A stretch of DNA of 64,000 bases from Sebastes aleutianus (lineage: Eukaryota > Chordata > Actinopteri > Perciformes > Sebastidae): contig CAKAKS010000062.1 of NCBI GenBank assembly GCA_916700875.1, positions 16,099,460-16,163,459 of the forward strand. The letters run 5' to 3'. The number at the start of each line of letters is the position of its first letter. The first letter of the stretch is position 1. Shown here piece by piece: positions 1 to 12,341 of this stretch. Under the pieces are notes generated by a model, which was given only the letters and a program-made list of their open reading frames with translations, did no database searches and was not told the DNA's origin. The position numbers and the translations under genes were made by a program.

Positions 1-56
1 TAACTAAGTGGTTTTGTTGCCTAAACCTAAAGGAGCTGTTTTGTTTGTGTTCAAAA
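1..56. repeat. Fragment of a 'cctaaacctaa' MITE
   Basis: The window opens inside a copy of a dispersed repeat with taactaagtggttttgttgc followed by cctaaacctaa. The same motif occurs in the copies near 25.76, 28.09, 40.87 and 44.10 kb. It is truncated by the window edge. Confidence 0.6.
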
Positions 57-460
57 CGTAATGTTTCATTCAATTTTATGTGTTAGAATGTGTTGCTTTT
101 AAGTTTCACTTTGTATTTTACAACGTAGTAGGCATAGCAGGCCCTTCCTGACCCACATTTATGAGGCTTATGATGACTGATAACACACATTTAATGAGCT
201 GATGTCAGTCAAATTGGTTTCAGAGTGGGATTTGATGTTAAAGGTGCAATGTGTTTGGATCCTTTAAATGAAAGGTGTTACATATTAGTGCTTTTTGTGG
301 TAACAGGAATTATAGTAGTGCTTCTCCTACGTATTCTTTAAAAAATAATCTAATGATGGCTTGTTGGCCAAAACACATGAGCATACTAAATAAAATGGTA
401 AAGTGAAACCATTGTAGAGATGTTTTTATGTGTTTTCTGAGTGCACCTATCCCAGTTTAT

Positions 461-899
461 GTCACGGTCTGGAGAGCAGGCAGCAGGAGAAGGCCCCAAA
501 CACGGATAAAAGATGAGGAGGCAGCAGGAAAAACACTATGACTTAAATGAAATAGCTTACAGGCTTTGAGTCTAAAGACAGGCGGGAATCAGCAGGAGAG
601 GTCACACGCACACACACTGGTAACAGAACTCCAAACAGAAATGAAGACAAACCGACAAAGAACAAAGGAACTGGGCTGGTATAAATATTGACTGACCAAT
701 GGGGACGAGGGAACAGGTGAGTAGGAGGTCAGGTGACTACGAGGGAAAAGGTCAAACTAATCAGGGCGGGAAAACACAAGGCAGGAAGTGATCGGAAATG
801 AGAGGAGAGGTGACTAACAAAATAAAACAGGAAACAGGAATGAGTGAATTGAAACAAACAAAGCATAACCTAAAGGCAGGGCAGATTATAACAGTTCAC
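461..899. repeat. Dispersed teleost repeat, unclassified
   Basis: The block starts with gtcacggtctggagagcagg, is rich in GGAACAGG-type purine motifs and ends near ataacagttcac. I recall similar blocks scattered through teleost genomes (with phrases such as ctgggctggtataaatat and gggcgggaaaacacaaggca). It has no coding capacity. The class (possibly LTR-derived) is not decidable from this copy. Confidence 0.5.
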
Positions 900-1120
900 A
901 AGATATGTACTGTACATGTAAATATGCTCCTTTGGGCCTAAGGAGCACACCAATATTCATATAATATAGTTTCGTTTTTTAAAGGTAGGAACAGATTTTC
1001 CTAAAGACTTTCAGAGTCTCTCTGGTGTTTCTCTCACAGAGTTGCCACATCTCCTTTGAGGTGCTTGTTCTCCAGTTGTTGTTTTTTTTAGTTTTGGTTC
1101 TGTAATTGTTGACTCTAAAT

Positions 1121-1268
1121 TTCCCATAGGTATGAATGTGAGTGTGAATGGTTGTCTGTCTCTATGTGTCAGCCCTGTGATAGTCTGGTGACGTGTCCAG
1201 GGAGTACTCCACCTTCACCCCCAGCGACCCTGAATAGGATAAGAAGTTACATATAATGGATGAATGGA
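1121..1268 (+). repeat. LINE/SINE 3'-end fragment with ATGGATGA tail
   Basis: The segment reads gtgaatggttgtctgtctct, then atgtgtcagccctgtgatag, then a compressed ccagcgaccctgaataggat, and ends in a short atggatgaatgg tail. This is the layout of a common fish non-LTR 3' end. Compared with the form I remember, a central piece (the 'cccgcctcttgcccgatg' part) is missing. Confidence 0.55.
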
Positions 1269-2278
1269 AAAAAAAGTATAAACGTATTTCATTCATTAAA
1301 CAGTTATTACACAGCACCTATGGTCTGTCCGTAATCTGCCGCAGAAGTTCAATTTATTCAACGTATTCGAGGCAAATTACGGACTGCAGAAAAAAAACGG
1401 AAGGAGTTTCACAAACACGTCGGAGATCACAAAGGTTCCCATAGGAATGAATGAACTTCCAGTTGACTCGCTTATGTGAACAGAGCTGTGTGGAAACAAG
1501 GTGTCAAACTCCTATATGAGGCTAAACACTTGAGTGGGTTTGTTTAACACTGAGTCACAGCGATGATGTGATGGAGAGAGACACTGCAGTCAGTGATAAA
1601 GCAGATAAAGCAAATAGACAGCTCAATGAGCAAAACAATGAGAGTTCAAACAACAGTTTCCCTTCTGCACAGTGAGAATGTGGAGGCTGAAAGACCAAAC
1701 ACAGAATCAGAGACAGAGGAGAGTCTTTATATCAGGAAATGGGAGAAATGGCATTTAATCTCCGTCTTGTGAGGCTGACGCTTTAATAGATCTCTCATAG
1801 GAAACAGCCACATGACGGTGAGTGTTTATGTGTGCTGACACTTTGCCCTCTGCTGTACCATCATGTCCCTCAGGTCTCTCATTCTACACACATGTCTTCC
1901 CTCTTTGCGTGCCCTCCTGACTCCTTTTCCTCTAACTCAGTTTGGATCTATTTTTTATTATTTTTTGCAGTGTGTGTGAAAACATTTCAAAGTCGCCGGC
2001 GACAAGGTCAGCAGTTTCCTCACATCACATCACAGCCCCTGAGAACGCTGAAAAACAACCACACTACCTGCAGCCATAAGATGTGATATGGAGGTATCCA
2101 CAGGTATCAAACAATCCAGATGAGGAGGGGTCATATTACACTATCTCAGCCATACCAATAATAAATATAACACTTGCATGACTATTCAGAAATATTCAGA
2201 TGGAAATAGATTGTGTGAGTTGTGTGATTTGGCAGAAGTGAAAATAAATAATGTTTTTTTCTGAAACCAGAAGTCAAC

Positions 2279-2570
2279 ATTGACTTATTTGTCACATAAC
2301 TTCCATACTTAAGTAACGCCACCTCCGTAGTGATTTTAACCCCAAACCACGATCTTTACCTAAACCTAAGTAAGTCGTTGTGTTGCCTAATCCTGAGGAA
2401 GTTGTTTCCTGTGAAGACAGAAGTTTACTTTTAAAAGACTGTATGCATGTAACGAGTGGAAATTGACACGTGTTGCTGGACATTCGTAGGAAAACGCACG
2501 AAAAATGAGGAAGGATTTTTCACAAGATATCATACGAACTGTTGTATGAGGGTACGTTGTATTTATACGC
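2279..2570 (-). repeat. MITE copy (family also at 12.03 and 20.0 kb)
   Basis: This is an inverted relative of 20010-20305. Shared phrases include gtgttgctggacattcgtag, aaaacgcacgaaaaatgagg and the cctaaacctaagtaagtcgt region. It is non-coding; the 63-codon minus-strand frame inside is incidental. Confidence 0.6.
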
Positions 2571-4020
2571 AGCTTGCTGGATGTAGTTCAGATCAGTTTG
2601 TGGCCCATGTGGGCTGGGCATATTTATGTGCATAATAAAAACCACATTGATTCATTCATATGTATAGAGATCAGAGGTTAAAGGCGGTTAGTGGTGCTAC
2701 CAGTGTTTTGAGTGGGTCATTGTTTTGGTCGTAGCTCGATGCAAATAGTTTCTGAAAGATAAAATGCATTCAACACGTTTGTTCGACTTTAAGGACACAC
2801 ACAATGCTGGTGAGAAACACTGAATATAAACATGACTGTGTTTGTTCGCAAGAAAAAACTCCACAGGTGTCCTTTAACCTTTAATGCTGCGCTGTCGGAC
2901 CTCATTTCATTTCCAGGTGGGATACTGAAAAACATGTCAGTAAATTAAAGCGAGCAAGAAATGGAAAGTTTAAACGTCAAAGAGACAAATGAACGGTGAG
3001 ATGAAACACATTAATAAATGCAAAAAGTAAAACTTAAGAGCCTTTTTAGAATTAATTTCCTGAATCAATGAATCGATGAATTGATGATGTTTTGTTTTTT
3101 TACTATGACTTTTTAATACATCATTTAAATGCAAATTTCATGAATCCATGATGTATCAGTTTGTGTATTTTGCTATAATTAAACACTGTTAAAGCCTACT
3201 GGCTGTAAACGATTCCAGTGGCTCCATAAATGAAGCGAAACACTGCGTGTCATACAGGTACAGACAGGTGGCTCTCTGCGTGCTGATAAATGTTTCGCTA
3301 CATTAAATCTGGCCGTTTACTCTAATGACTCGACTTCTTGTTCCTCTGCATTCCCTCTTTGACTCTTTGATGAAGCCACCGCTTCTTCTGTTCACTTGCA
3401 GCTACTTTACCTACTATTCATCAGTGTCCAAGACTCAGGAAACTTTCTTGAGTGGCCGCCAACATCGCACCATCTGTCTCCACCTGTCCAGCGCTGGAGG
3501 TGCTGCATGAGAAATTGATATCTAGTGCTCCGGCTCCACCTGCAAAGAGAAGCAGAGAAGGGAAAAAAGGTGCAGATTAATAACTAAAAATTATAATAGA
3601 AACATGTGCTACAGCATGAATTAGGCAGTCGTCCATATGTCACCTTGACCTTTGCTGGTGTCGTCTCCCTCGAGTCATTCGGTGTAATTTCAAAATTTGC
3701 CAGAAGTTTGGTGAAAGCTGCTCTCTGAGCGACGCCTGATGTGTGGATCAATAAACAAACAAATGATTCCACAAAAAGACAGACTGTTCCTTGATATGTA
3801 TTTGAGAACAGCTGTTGTAAGCCACTGAAGTTTGTGCCCCGCTGAGCATCTGCCTTTGCAAATTGATTACCCAGGGGGAGGCCAGACTCTGCCCCCCCAC
3901 TCCCACCACCACCACCACACTACCCACAGCTGCTGCTTTGATTAAAAGTTGAATGCAAGTCCGCTGTTTCTCCACACAAAGGTCCAACTCTGAACTGGGA
4001 CCAATGTTACCTGTGGAGTC

Positions 4021-4107
4021 GAGTCATTTTTATTTATACAGCTCAATATCACAAATTTGCCTCAAGGGGCTTTACAATCTGTTCAGCATACGACACCCTC
4101 TATCCTT
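4021..4107 (+). repeat. Short interspersed teleost repeat
   Basis: The core reads cacaaatttgcctcaagggg then ctttacaatctgttcagcat, a phrase I recognise from many fish introns. It abuts the next repeat. Confidence 0.5.
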
Positions 4108-4290
4108 AAGCCTCAGTTATACTCCGCTGGATACAGCGTCGGAGGCGGGTACCCGTTCATTCCTATGAAAGTTGCTCAGTGGCGCATGATGCCAAAAAAA
4201 CTTCTGACTGGAAAAGTACCCGGATCTTCTGGCGATCTTCCGCATCCTTTGGGCCCGTAGAGCAGGCGCAGTATAGCGTCCGCTCGGTCA
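4107..4290 (+). repeat. MITE-like repeat beginning aagcctcagttatactcc
   Basis: It starts with aagcctcagttatactccgc and continues through ggaaaagtacccggatcttc to gcgcagtatagcgtccgctc. It is relatively CpG-rich and non-coding. It resembles a dispersed fish DNA element; the far inverted end is not clear here. Confidence 0.4.
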
Positions 4291-4334
4291 CATGGCTCGG
4301 TCACGGGGTCACAACCGTCACAGTGTCGTCACGG

Positions 4335-4373
4335 CTTACTAACTAAGCCTACTAACTAAGCTTACTAACTAAG
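4335..4373 (+). repeat. 13-bp tandem repeat, three units
   Basis: Three consecutive 13-mers, cttactaactaag, cctactaactaag and cttactaactaag, occur with a single base difference in the middle unit. Confidence 0.9.
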
Positions 4374-4604
4374 ACTAAAATTATACACAGGATGTGAACA
4401 TATATGAAGAAAATGAATCCAGGTGTTAACAAACAGCTGGAGCCTGAGCCTCACAACCTCCTCTCCACCATGTAAACCGAAAGCACATCATTCACACAGA
4501 CAGGAGAAAGAAACAAACATACAGACGGAGAGAGAGACAAGAGGAGAGGCTAAAGCTCCTGGAGAATGGAGATCCAGATCCGACATGTGGAAGCACCGAC
4601 AGCC

Positions 4605-4606
<2 letters not shown>

Positions 4607-4669
<63 letters not shown>
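4607..4669 (+). repeat. (GA)n microsatellite, about 31 units
   Basis: An uninterrupted GA run. It creates the apparent Arg-Glu and Leu-Ser repeat frames on both strands, which are not genes. Confidence 0.97.
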
Positions 4670-4671
<2 letters not shown>

Positions 4672-5878
4672 CCCAGGACGGCCGATGGTCCGGCACAGAG
4701 AAGCCTGATATAAAGAGAGAGAGAGTACTCAGCAGGACTACGAGGCTTAAATGATACATTGAGACTGAAACTGACCCGCCAGCCGGATGATGAAAGAAGA
4801 AGCAATTAATTGAAAGTTAAGGCAAAAAGATGAGTTTGGATTTAAAGGCCTCAACAGAGGCAGACAGAGGACAGAGACAGGGGGTCAATGGGAGTGTCAA
4901 AAAGCCAGGATGAGACACATTGCGATTGATGAGCAGATGATTGAAGACTGATCAGACCGTGTTTGACTCCAGAGCCAGAGAGTAGGGAGGTAAAATCATA
5001 CAGTGTGTGGTTCTCATTAAGATCTTCTTCAACAAGTTTGGGTTTTAAACTGGACAAAAACATAAAAAAAGTTTTGTTTTAATGTTACAACGTTCACTCA
5101 CCAATAACTCCCTCTGCCGAGTTTTCTTCGTCCCTCCATTCATTCACATTTGGCTTTTTTTACTCTACAACCTGGCAAGTGTTAGACGTACTTTTGTTAA
5201 ATGAATGAACACAAATTCATAATTTGTATTAATTTAATTCAATTTAATTTAAAATAGTAATTAAATAACAAATGAAGTGATTTGAGAGGCAAATAATTCA
5301 TTTGAGAGCACAGAAGCCCCTGATAAAGGTGATAAAGATTATTTCGATGCAGTATGATGCCACACACATTATTCACTCAACAACTCATTGACCGCAAAGC
5401 AAACCTTTCTTTCTCACTGACCACTGAGCATTTGAGGAGCTGAAGTTTGCAGCACTCAGTCCAGGAAGAAGAAAGTTAAACATCTCAGGGCGGGAAATTG
5501 ATCTCCGGTTTATCCTGCCTTCACAAAATTACATCCTGATGGACCAAAGAGAGGAACCTCAGTGGGAGCTCCTTCCTCCAATAGTTAATTAACTCCGGCA
5601 CTTTGGTCGGAATTGACCTTTGAGTCTTTTCTGACATTTCTGGAGCCAAACATCGATCTCAGTTATCACAGCGACTCCACAGTTTTCCTCGCCCGAGTAG
5701 GGCCATGCTACATTTTCTCTGGTCCATCTGAGTTTGGTTTGGGCAAAAATAATACAAGAGGTGGCCCAATTTGCCCCTTAGAGTCCTTTTGTGAGACTTT
5801 TATATACAAATCATTTCCGTTTTCTTTTCAATATTTAATCCAAACCGCATATTTCCCTTCTTTAATCAAGTGTTATAG

Positions 5879-5898
5879 ATTCTATTCTATTCTATTCT
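5879..5898 (+). repeat. (ATTCT)4 microsatellite
   Basis: Four perfect ATTCT units in a row. Confidence 0.9.
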
Positions 5899-6235
5899 AG
5901 GCTAACGTTAGTAGAGAGAAGAGTGTTTTGCCTCTGTTAGCTAACGTTCCTTCTGATGCAGTGCCACAAAATGGATCGGTTTTTGAAACAAAACTATGCT
6001 GTGGGAGAAAACCCTGCGCCAGTAAAAGTTCCAAAGTGCGTCGTGAGGAAATATGACACTGAATACATTAAATTTGGATTCATATGGCAGGAAGTGATGC
6101 TGAGCTGAGAGCAGTGTGTTGAATGTGGTGAAATCCTGTCAAATGAGGTGCTAAAACCATTGAAGCCCCAGAGACACTTAAACAACCTGATCTCATGGAA
6201 AGCGTTTAAATAGCATGACATTTTAAAAACATTCC

Positions 6236-6345
6236 GGGTGTCATGATAACGCATTTTAGGCTTTTAGCGTGTCATTTAACGCCACGTTGTTACCGTGAAA
6301 CGGTCGCGGTTATGTTTAGGGCAACAAAACCACTTGCTGGTTTTT
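6236..6345 (-). repeat. MITE fragment (family of 27713-28215)
   Basis: The core gttaccgtgaaacggtcgcg, followed by gttatgtttagggcaacaaa, is the reverse complement of the aaccgcgaccatttcacggt segment near 28.12 kb. Confidence 0.6.
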
Positions 6346-7239
6346 CTAAAAACATCAGTGAACATAATCCAGGCAGCAATTATATTTCCTCCAGACCATA
6401 TTTGGCAAAGAAAGTTCCTTGTATATATTATAAACTTGTTTTTTAGGAGACAGGGATGGCAGCAGTGTGAGGAAACAAACTGCCTTTGACTTCCTGAAGC
6501 CATTAACATCAGAATGAGTCAACACTTTCTGTTTGGCCTTGTGTTCATTCAAATGAGAACATAAATCCAGTCTGGGCTTATAGATTGTAAAAGCACTACA
6601 AGTCTAATTATGATGATGAATAAATATTGATAGGACCCTAAATTACATTATCAATGCATCGCAGTGGGGATTTATCATTGTGGCACTTGTACAGAACTTT
6701 GATAGTTATTTATATTAGACATTTAAAAAAGCAATTAAATTACTTATATTCTGTACGTATGCACTGATGTATAGAGCGAACGTGATTTTGCAGTCAGAGG
6801 TGGAGTCATTGTTTACTCACACTTGATTTAATACCCTCACTTCATTGTGAGGGTTTGCACATACGTCATGTAGATTAAGTAAGATAAGCAGAATGGAGGT
6901 AACAAGAAACTTCTTTAACACCCGGTGTAAATGCAAAAGGCCCCCCGATCAGATTTCATTCATTATCCAGGTAAGGTCTCAGCAGATGTTACTAACAGGT
7001 GGTGGAAATTTGCCACAAACGTTCAGTGCAAAAAGCAACGAGGGGCGACTCATATACTGTGATTCATAACAACAGGAAGCTTGCAGCAACATTTTGTATA
7101 CATTAATATTATATATTTCATGCACGTAATGTTCAAGACTGCCCAGACACAGACAGCACACTGTACGAATGACAATGTAAGAATATAAAGTTAAAATCTG
7201 TTGCATGCTCATGCAGAGAGTAGATCATAGAGGTGTTTT

Positions 7240-7425
7240 ACAGCACCACTCGCCCCGGACTTCGCCACTGCCCGGGGCCGTGGCGTTCTTGCTGCGTAGT
7301 GCGCTCTCTCTTCCTGTGGGGAGGAATGGGATTCCCGGTGTGACTGTCATCCGTGCGAGGGGTCTGCGGCGATGTCTGCGGCGATGTCGGCACCCTGTCA
7401 CTGTTACCATGCTTATGATGTGAGA
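7240..7425. other. CpG-rich patch, non-coding as far as visible
   Basis: This patch of about 185 bp is far richer in G+C and CpG than its surroundings. It contains a GCCCCGG ... CCGGGGC stem near 7250-7280 and a short duplication, tctgcggcgatg, repeated twice around 7368-7391. Arg-rich frames on both strands follow from the composition. A repeat remnant or a small regulatory island would both fit. Confidence 0.35.
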
Positions 7426-9289
7426 CTTTTTGCCTTCAGCATTCATAACCATAAAACCTTTATGATCAAATTGTTTACTAGAGCACCAAGTACTGCAGAG
7501 ATCTAGCCTCGTAATTTTGGAATTGGAATTGGAATACATTTTAAATCATAGGTGAATACACCCACAAAGAGTATGCTCAGACTTGCCAACAGCATCTCTT
7601 TTGATCCCTTACATGTTTTAAATGGGGAATATCAACTTCTGCCCTCAAAGAGGCGATTCAGAGTCCCTACCTGTAACTGCATCATGCTAAAGAACGCTTA
7701 TGTCCATCAGTCCATCTCTAAATAATAATTAATGTGCTGCTAAAGACATATAAATCCAGTGGACAGATGGTAATTTTGTAATGGGTTATGTATGAATAAT
7801 GGTTATGTGTTTTGTTTTTTTTGTCAGATGGGTCTTACCTTTCTGTCTGTCCATGGTAACAGTATGTCTATTGTATGTGTACTTTTTCTCAAACTGAGCT
7901 GCCTATGGATGCAAAATGAATTTCAGTGCAAACTGACAATAAAGTTGTATCGTATTCGAAAGTGTGGTATACCTATAAATTGAGAAAGCAGTTTAACTAG
8001 GCTTCAATGAGAAAGACTTAGTTACACAAACGATTTCATAAACTGTCCTCATGTTATATAAAAAAAGTAGCAGACGTGATACTCTTGGTTTGTGCAGCAT
8101 GTCATGAATTATGTCATGCAATTGTATTTTTGTCATAAAGTATACAGAAACAGCCTGCCTGTCCCGTAACTAACAACAACACCAGCGTGACATGAATTAT
8201 TACGTTCAGTGAGATGAAGCAGATTGGTGTAGGAGGCCAGTTTCTCTTCACTCCTCAGAGAAGATAGACAGACAAATAACATAACATCAATCTAGTGTAA
8301 TTCCTGGAATGACCCAGGGTTGAAAGGTTTGGAGCAAAGGTGCTGAAGACAGAGGAAGAAGAGGAAGAGGAGGAGGATGGCAAGCAAGCAGAGGGGGTGG
8401 AGAAATAACATAATTGGTTGAGTGGAAAAAAAACAACTAATGGCCAATAAAAATGTGACTCTCCATCCTCTCGTGGAAAAACCTTTCTGTTGCTTTATGT
8501 GACGCAGTAAACAGGACGGCTGAGAGGAGGAAAGAAGGAACGGCCATTTTATCGGCTGGAAATGAGTCTGTCTCTCTCAACCCCAAACACTCATATTAGT
8601 TTTATTCTTGTCATGGTGCACTTCCCACAAGCCTCTTGCCACATTTTCCAGCCTGCTCATTTAGCCTTTCTCCTCGGATTTACACACTCGGTCTGCTGCC
8701 TCACTCTTCTTGTTTATTTCATGACTTAACTGCAGATGAAACAGTCACAGAGATGCAACTGGATGCTGACAGATTCACTTTGTTTTCTTCCGTTTGCAAT
8801 AAGAATGTGAAATGGGCTTCACACCATTCACTGTCTATGCAAAAAGTAGACGGTGATGAAAGACAGCAGTAGTATACACCATGAAACTGGCTTTGGAAAT
8901 AACAATAGCTAACCAGAAGCAGGAAATGGGGCTTAAAACAGGGTTGGATTAGGACCCTGAGGCTTGTATTACCAAATTTGCAACATGAGACCATTTCCTT
9001 TCACTCATTTTAACTTATTTTTCACTGATTAAAAACAAACCACATACTTGTGACCAATGCGTGAGCACGCAAGAGCCCTGTTGGACTTTTTTGCAAATGT
9101 ATCTCCAGTTAGTGAGACGTGAGGCGGACTCTTTGCAATCTGTTTGTAATGGGTGCTCACAAACCGCTTTCGTGAATGGGCCACTGGTATTTGCAGGGAA
9201 TTATAGCCAAAATCGACATCCTTTTTCCGAGGAATAATACTTTCTGAAAGCCGGGATCTTTATCCATTCTGGCAGCAGATGTCTAGGGG

Positions 9290-9410
9290 TGGCTATGTCA
9301 GTCAGTGAATTGATCCAACACTTTGTTTTGTTTTTGGACTGAAATATATGTTCAGATTGCCATGAAGGTTTGTATAAAGACGTTTGTGGTCATATTGAAT
9401 TGATATTTTT
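9290..9410 (+). repeat. Single unit of the 10.3-11.1 kb array, opposite orientation
   Basis: The stretch ttggactgaaatatatgttc, agattgccatgaaggtttgt and ataaagacgtttgtggtc reads as the reverse complement of the array unit (accaaatttcatggtaatcc). Confidence 0.5.
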
Positions 9411-10264
9411 TGTTTTGGAGTTATTTGGTCATACGCCAAAGGGTTTGCCTGATATCAGACGGATTTGTCAACTCGTGTAACTCTGTTTCCATCTTCAGTC
9501 TGAGACTGCCTAACAGATTTCTGTGGGGGATTCAATCACTGCCCAGAGCACGTTTTAGCAGCCTGGGGCGGTTTTTGTAATCGTTTTCAATGAGACTGAA
9601 GCGTTTTGGGCGCTGCTTTTGCGATGCTGAGTGCTTTGCATTTATCCACTCTGTGTTTTTACAGGAGTGACCTGAACGTTTTGAGTTGAAAAAAATTAAA
9701 CTCTGAACAGGAAAGTGCCCGACATCATTAGAGGTTTTTCTCATTGTGGTGACTTTTGCTGGATACCCGGAGCTATACGAGTTTACCAAATGTATAACCT
9801 GTACCATGATCTGAACAAAAAACTGCAGGATATTGCTGGATACCTGGAGTTACTGTTTCTGAGTTTACCAACCGTAAGTTGTTTTCATTCATTTAAACAG
9901 TACTATTAACGTTTTGGGTCAGTGCATGGCTTATATGTAATGTTGGCTGCCTAGCAACATAAAAAATAGAAAGACACAGCAAATTGCAAAAATGTTTTGT
10001 CTAATTAGGCCCTAAGAGTGGAGCAGAGCAAAGTAAAAACAAACTACAATGTCGGGCAATATTAAGAAGGTTTGCCGACAACAGCTTGACAACATTAGTC
10101 CGCTGATTGGCTAATCGTTAGGCCCTGCTGTGCACATTGGATCGATTGTTTTTTTCAACCCGTTTCATGTCGTGGTGCCAGACGGATCAGTCAACTCGGT
10201 GGAGTGGGTGCAGATTCAAACAAAGGTCTGGACACAGGCAACCAAAGTATTGGAGAAAATTTAA

Positions 10265-11125
10265 ATTTGACCTGATGGTTGCGCCAAATGAAAAATGAAG
10301 GGATCACCAAAGCCATTAGGATTCATCCTCTGGGAACCATGATCGTCTGTACCAAATTTCATGGTAATCCATCCAATAGACATTTCACTTAGAACCAAAA
10401 TTTCACAAGAGGAAAACTCACAGAATCACCAAAGTTAGTAGGATATGTCATCTGGGAACCAGGAATGTCTGTACAAAATATTGTGCCAATCAATCTAATA
10501 GTTGTGGAGACTTAATACCAGAAATATTAAGCTCATTGAGGCAAAATAAAATCCAGGTGTCAAGAAGGTTTTTGGGGTTTAACCTCTGTGGATCACGTAT
10601 GTTTGTACAAGTTTGTGCCAATTGGTCAATAACGATGAGATACTTCACTGGATAATTGAAAACTTGCTGCCGCTGGTGCTGGGTGAAAAGGTCAAAGAAT
10701 CGCCAAAGTCTGTAGCATTCATCCTCCGTAAATTTCTTTACCAAATTTCATGGTAATCCATCCAATAATTGTCAAGACATTTCACATTTTCACCTGATGG
10801 TAGCACAAGAGGTAAAACTCACAGAATCACCAAAATGAGAAGAATATATCATCTGGGAACCATGAATATATCTACAAAATCCCATGCCAATCTATTTAAC
10901 GGTTGTGGTGACATTTCACTTTAATAACAGCAATGTTAAGCTCATTGTGGCAAAAATATAAAGAGTCAAGAAGGTTATTAGAGTTTAACCTCTTGGGATC
11001 ATTCATGTCTGTACAAAATGTTGTGCCAACCGATCAATAGATGACGCGATACATCAAATTTCAAGACAATCCATCCAATAATTGTTGCGATATCTCTGTT
11101 TGGATTAAAGTGGTACCACTAGCAT
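10265..11125 (-). repeat. Six-unit tandem array with higher-order period of about 400 bp
   Basis: Units of about 130 bp each carry an 'accaaatttcatggtaatcc / atccaata' type block. Comparable positions lie at about 10351, 10472, 10606, 10739, 10873 and 11012. Units 1 and 4, 2 and 5, and 3 and 6 resemble each other best: 2 and 5 share catctgggaacca, 3 and 6 share gtcaagaaggtt followed by tttaacctct. The array is therefore two copies of a trimer. The unit type is widespread in fish genomes and has no coding capacity. Confidence 0.75.
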
Positions 11126-12027
11126 GGCTGTAAAAAACATCACTGCACAATCTCATACAGTACGTTTGTCTCCTCCTCTCCAGCCTTGACACTGAACCTC
11201 GCTACTACCTCAACAGTCATCTCCATCATGGATTCTGGACCCTTCAAGGCCACAGACCTGGAAGAAAGATGATCCTCAGTGTACATACATGGGGGGGAGG
11301 ATATGTGACAGCCGAAGCTTGACAATGAGACTAATGAGATTTCATCGTCATCAATCTCAAATTTAATCTTAGAGGCTGACAGTGATGAAAAAAAACCACA
11401 CCAACAGTGATAATTGCTTCAGTTAGAGCATTCATAAATGTATCAATCTGTTTACATGAATCACTTGGGCCACATTTACATTTATCCAAGGCTATTTTCT
11501 ACATAATCAAACCTCAAATCACTTCCAGCACAGTGCTAAACAACAGTCAGCTGGCACACAATGAGTGGACAAATTCCCAATCAACAGCAAAGTCACAAGG
11601 TTAACAAACAGATCCTTCATTATAGCCAAAACAATCTTCTTCTCCCACACAATTAGTGCCAAAACTCCCAGCGGAGCCCCGACAGCACGGAGCTGCCGTC
11701 TGTCTGCTCCCCGCTCCGTCCAGAATGAGGAACGTCCGTTTACAGCGCTTTCTTCCCTCTGCTTGCTGCTGCTCTCTAAACACCAGAGTGGGTTTCCACA
11801 GAGGACAAACTAAGCTGCTGCTGCTGAGGGCCCCTGGGCCACAATACGCTCCCCGACACATGAAGAGAACAATGGGTTTAGTTGTTTTAGAAATGTGTCC
11901 TCTCAACACATTATATTCCATTTCAGTATATAAAATTTCTTTTTACATTTTTTGACCAGTATCTATCTTGTCCTCTTCTTGCACAAAACTTTCTGCTGCT
12001 TCATATATTCAAATGTTTGACAAAGCA

Positions 12028-12341
12028 ACTTGTTCTCACTCCCAACTCATCAAATGTCACCACTTGGTCAGCAGCCTCTAGCGTCAGTTTTGGACGTGTC
12101 AGTTTCCGCTCGTTACACGCATAGTGTCTTTTCAAAATAAACTTCCAACTCAGGTTTACTTAGTTTTAAGATTTACTTATGCAACAAAAGTACTTGGATA
12201 GGTTTAGGAAAAGATCGTGGTTACGTTTCTTACATAACATAACGTTTGTTACGCAGTAATTAAGTATGTAAATTACATAACAAAAGTAAGGTAAAATAAG
12301 CAGCCCAGTCGCAGGCCAGCCCAGTGGAGTGAGAACAGGTT
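12028..12341. mobile_element. Non-autonomous DNA element (MITE), TGTTCTCACTCC ends
   Basis: The left end reads acttgttctcactccca and the right end gtggagtgagaacaggtt, giving inverted termini around TGTTCTCACTCC. The interior shares the ctcgttacacgcatag, tcttttcaaaataaacttcc and tacttggataggtttaggaa phrases with the 2.3- and 20.1-kb copies. It is non-coding. Confidence 0.65.

Noticed and set aside
4423..4805. Open frames rich in Arg-Glu or Leu-Ser repeats
   Set aside because: They are produced by the (GA)n microsatellite and have no other support.
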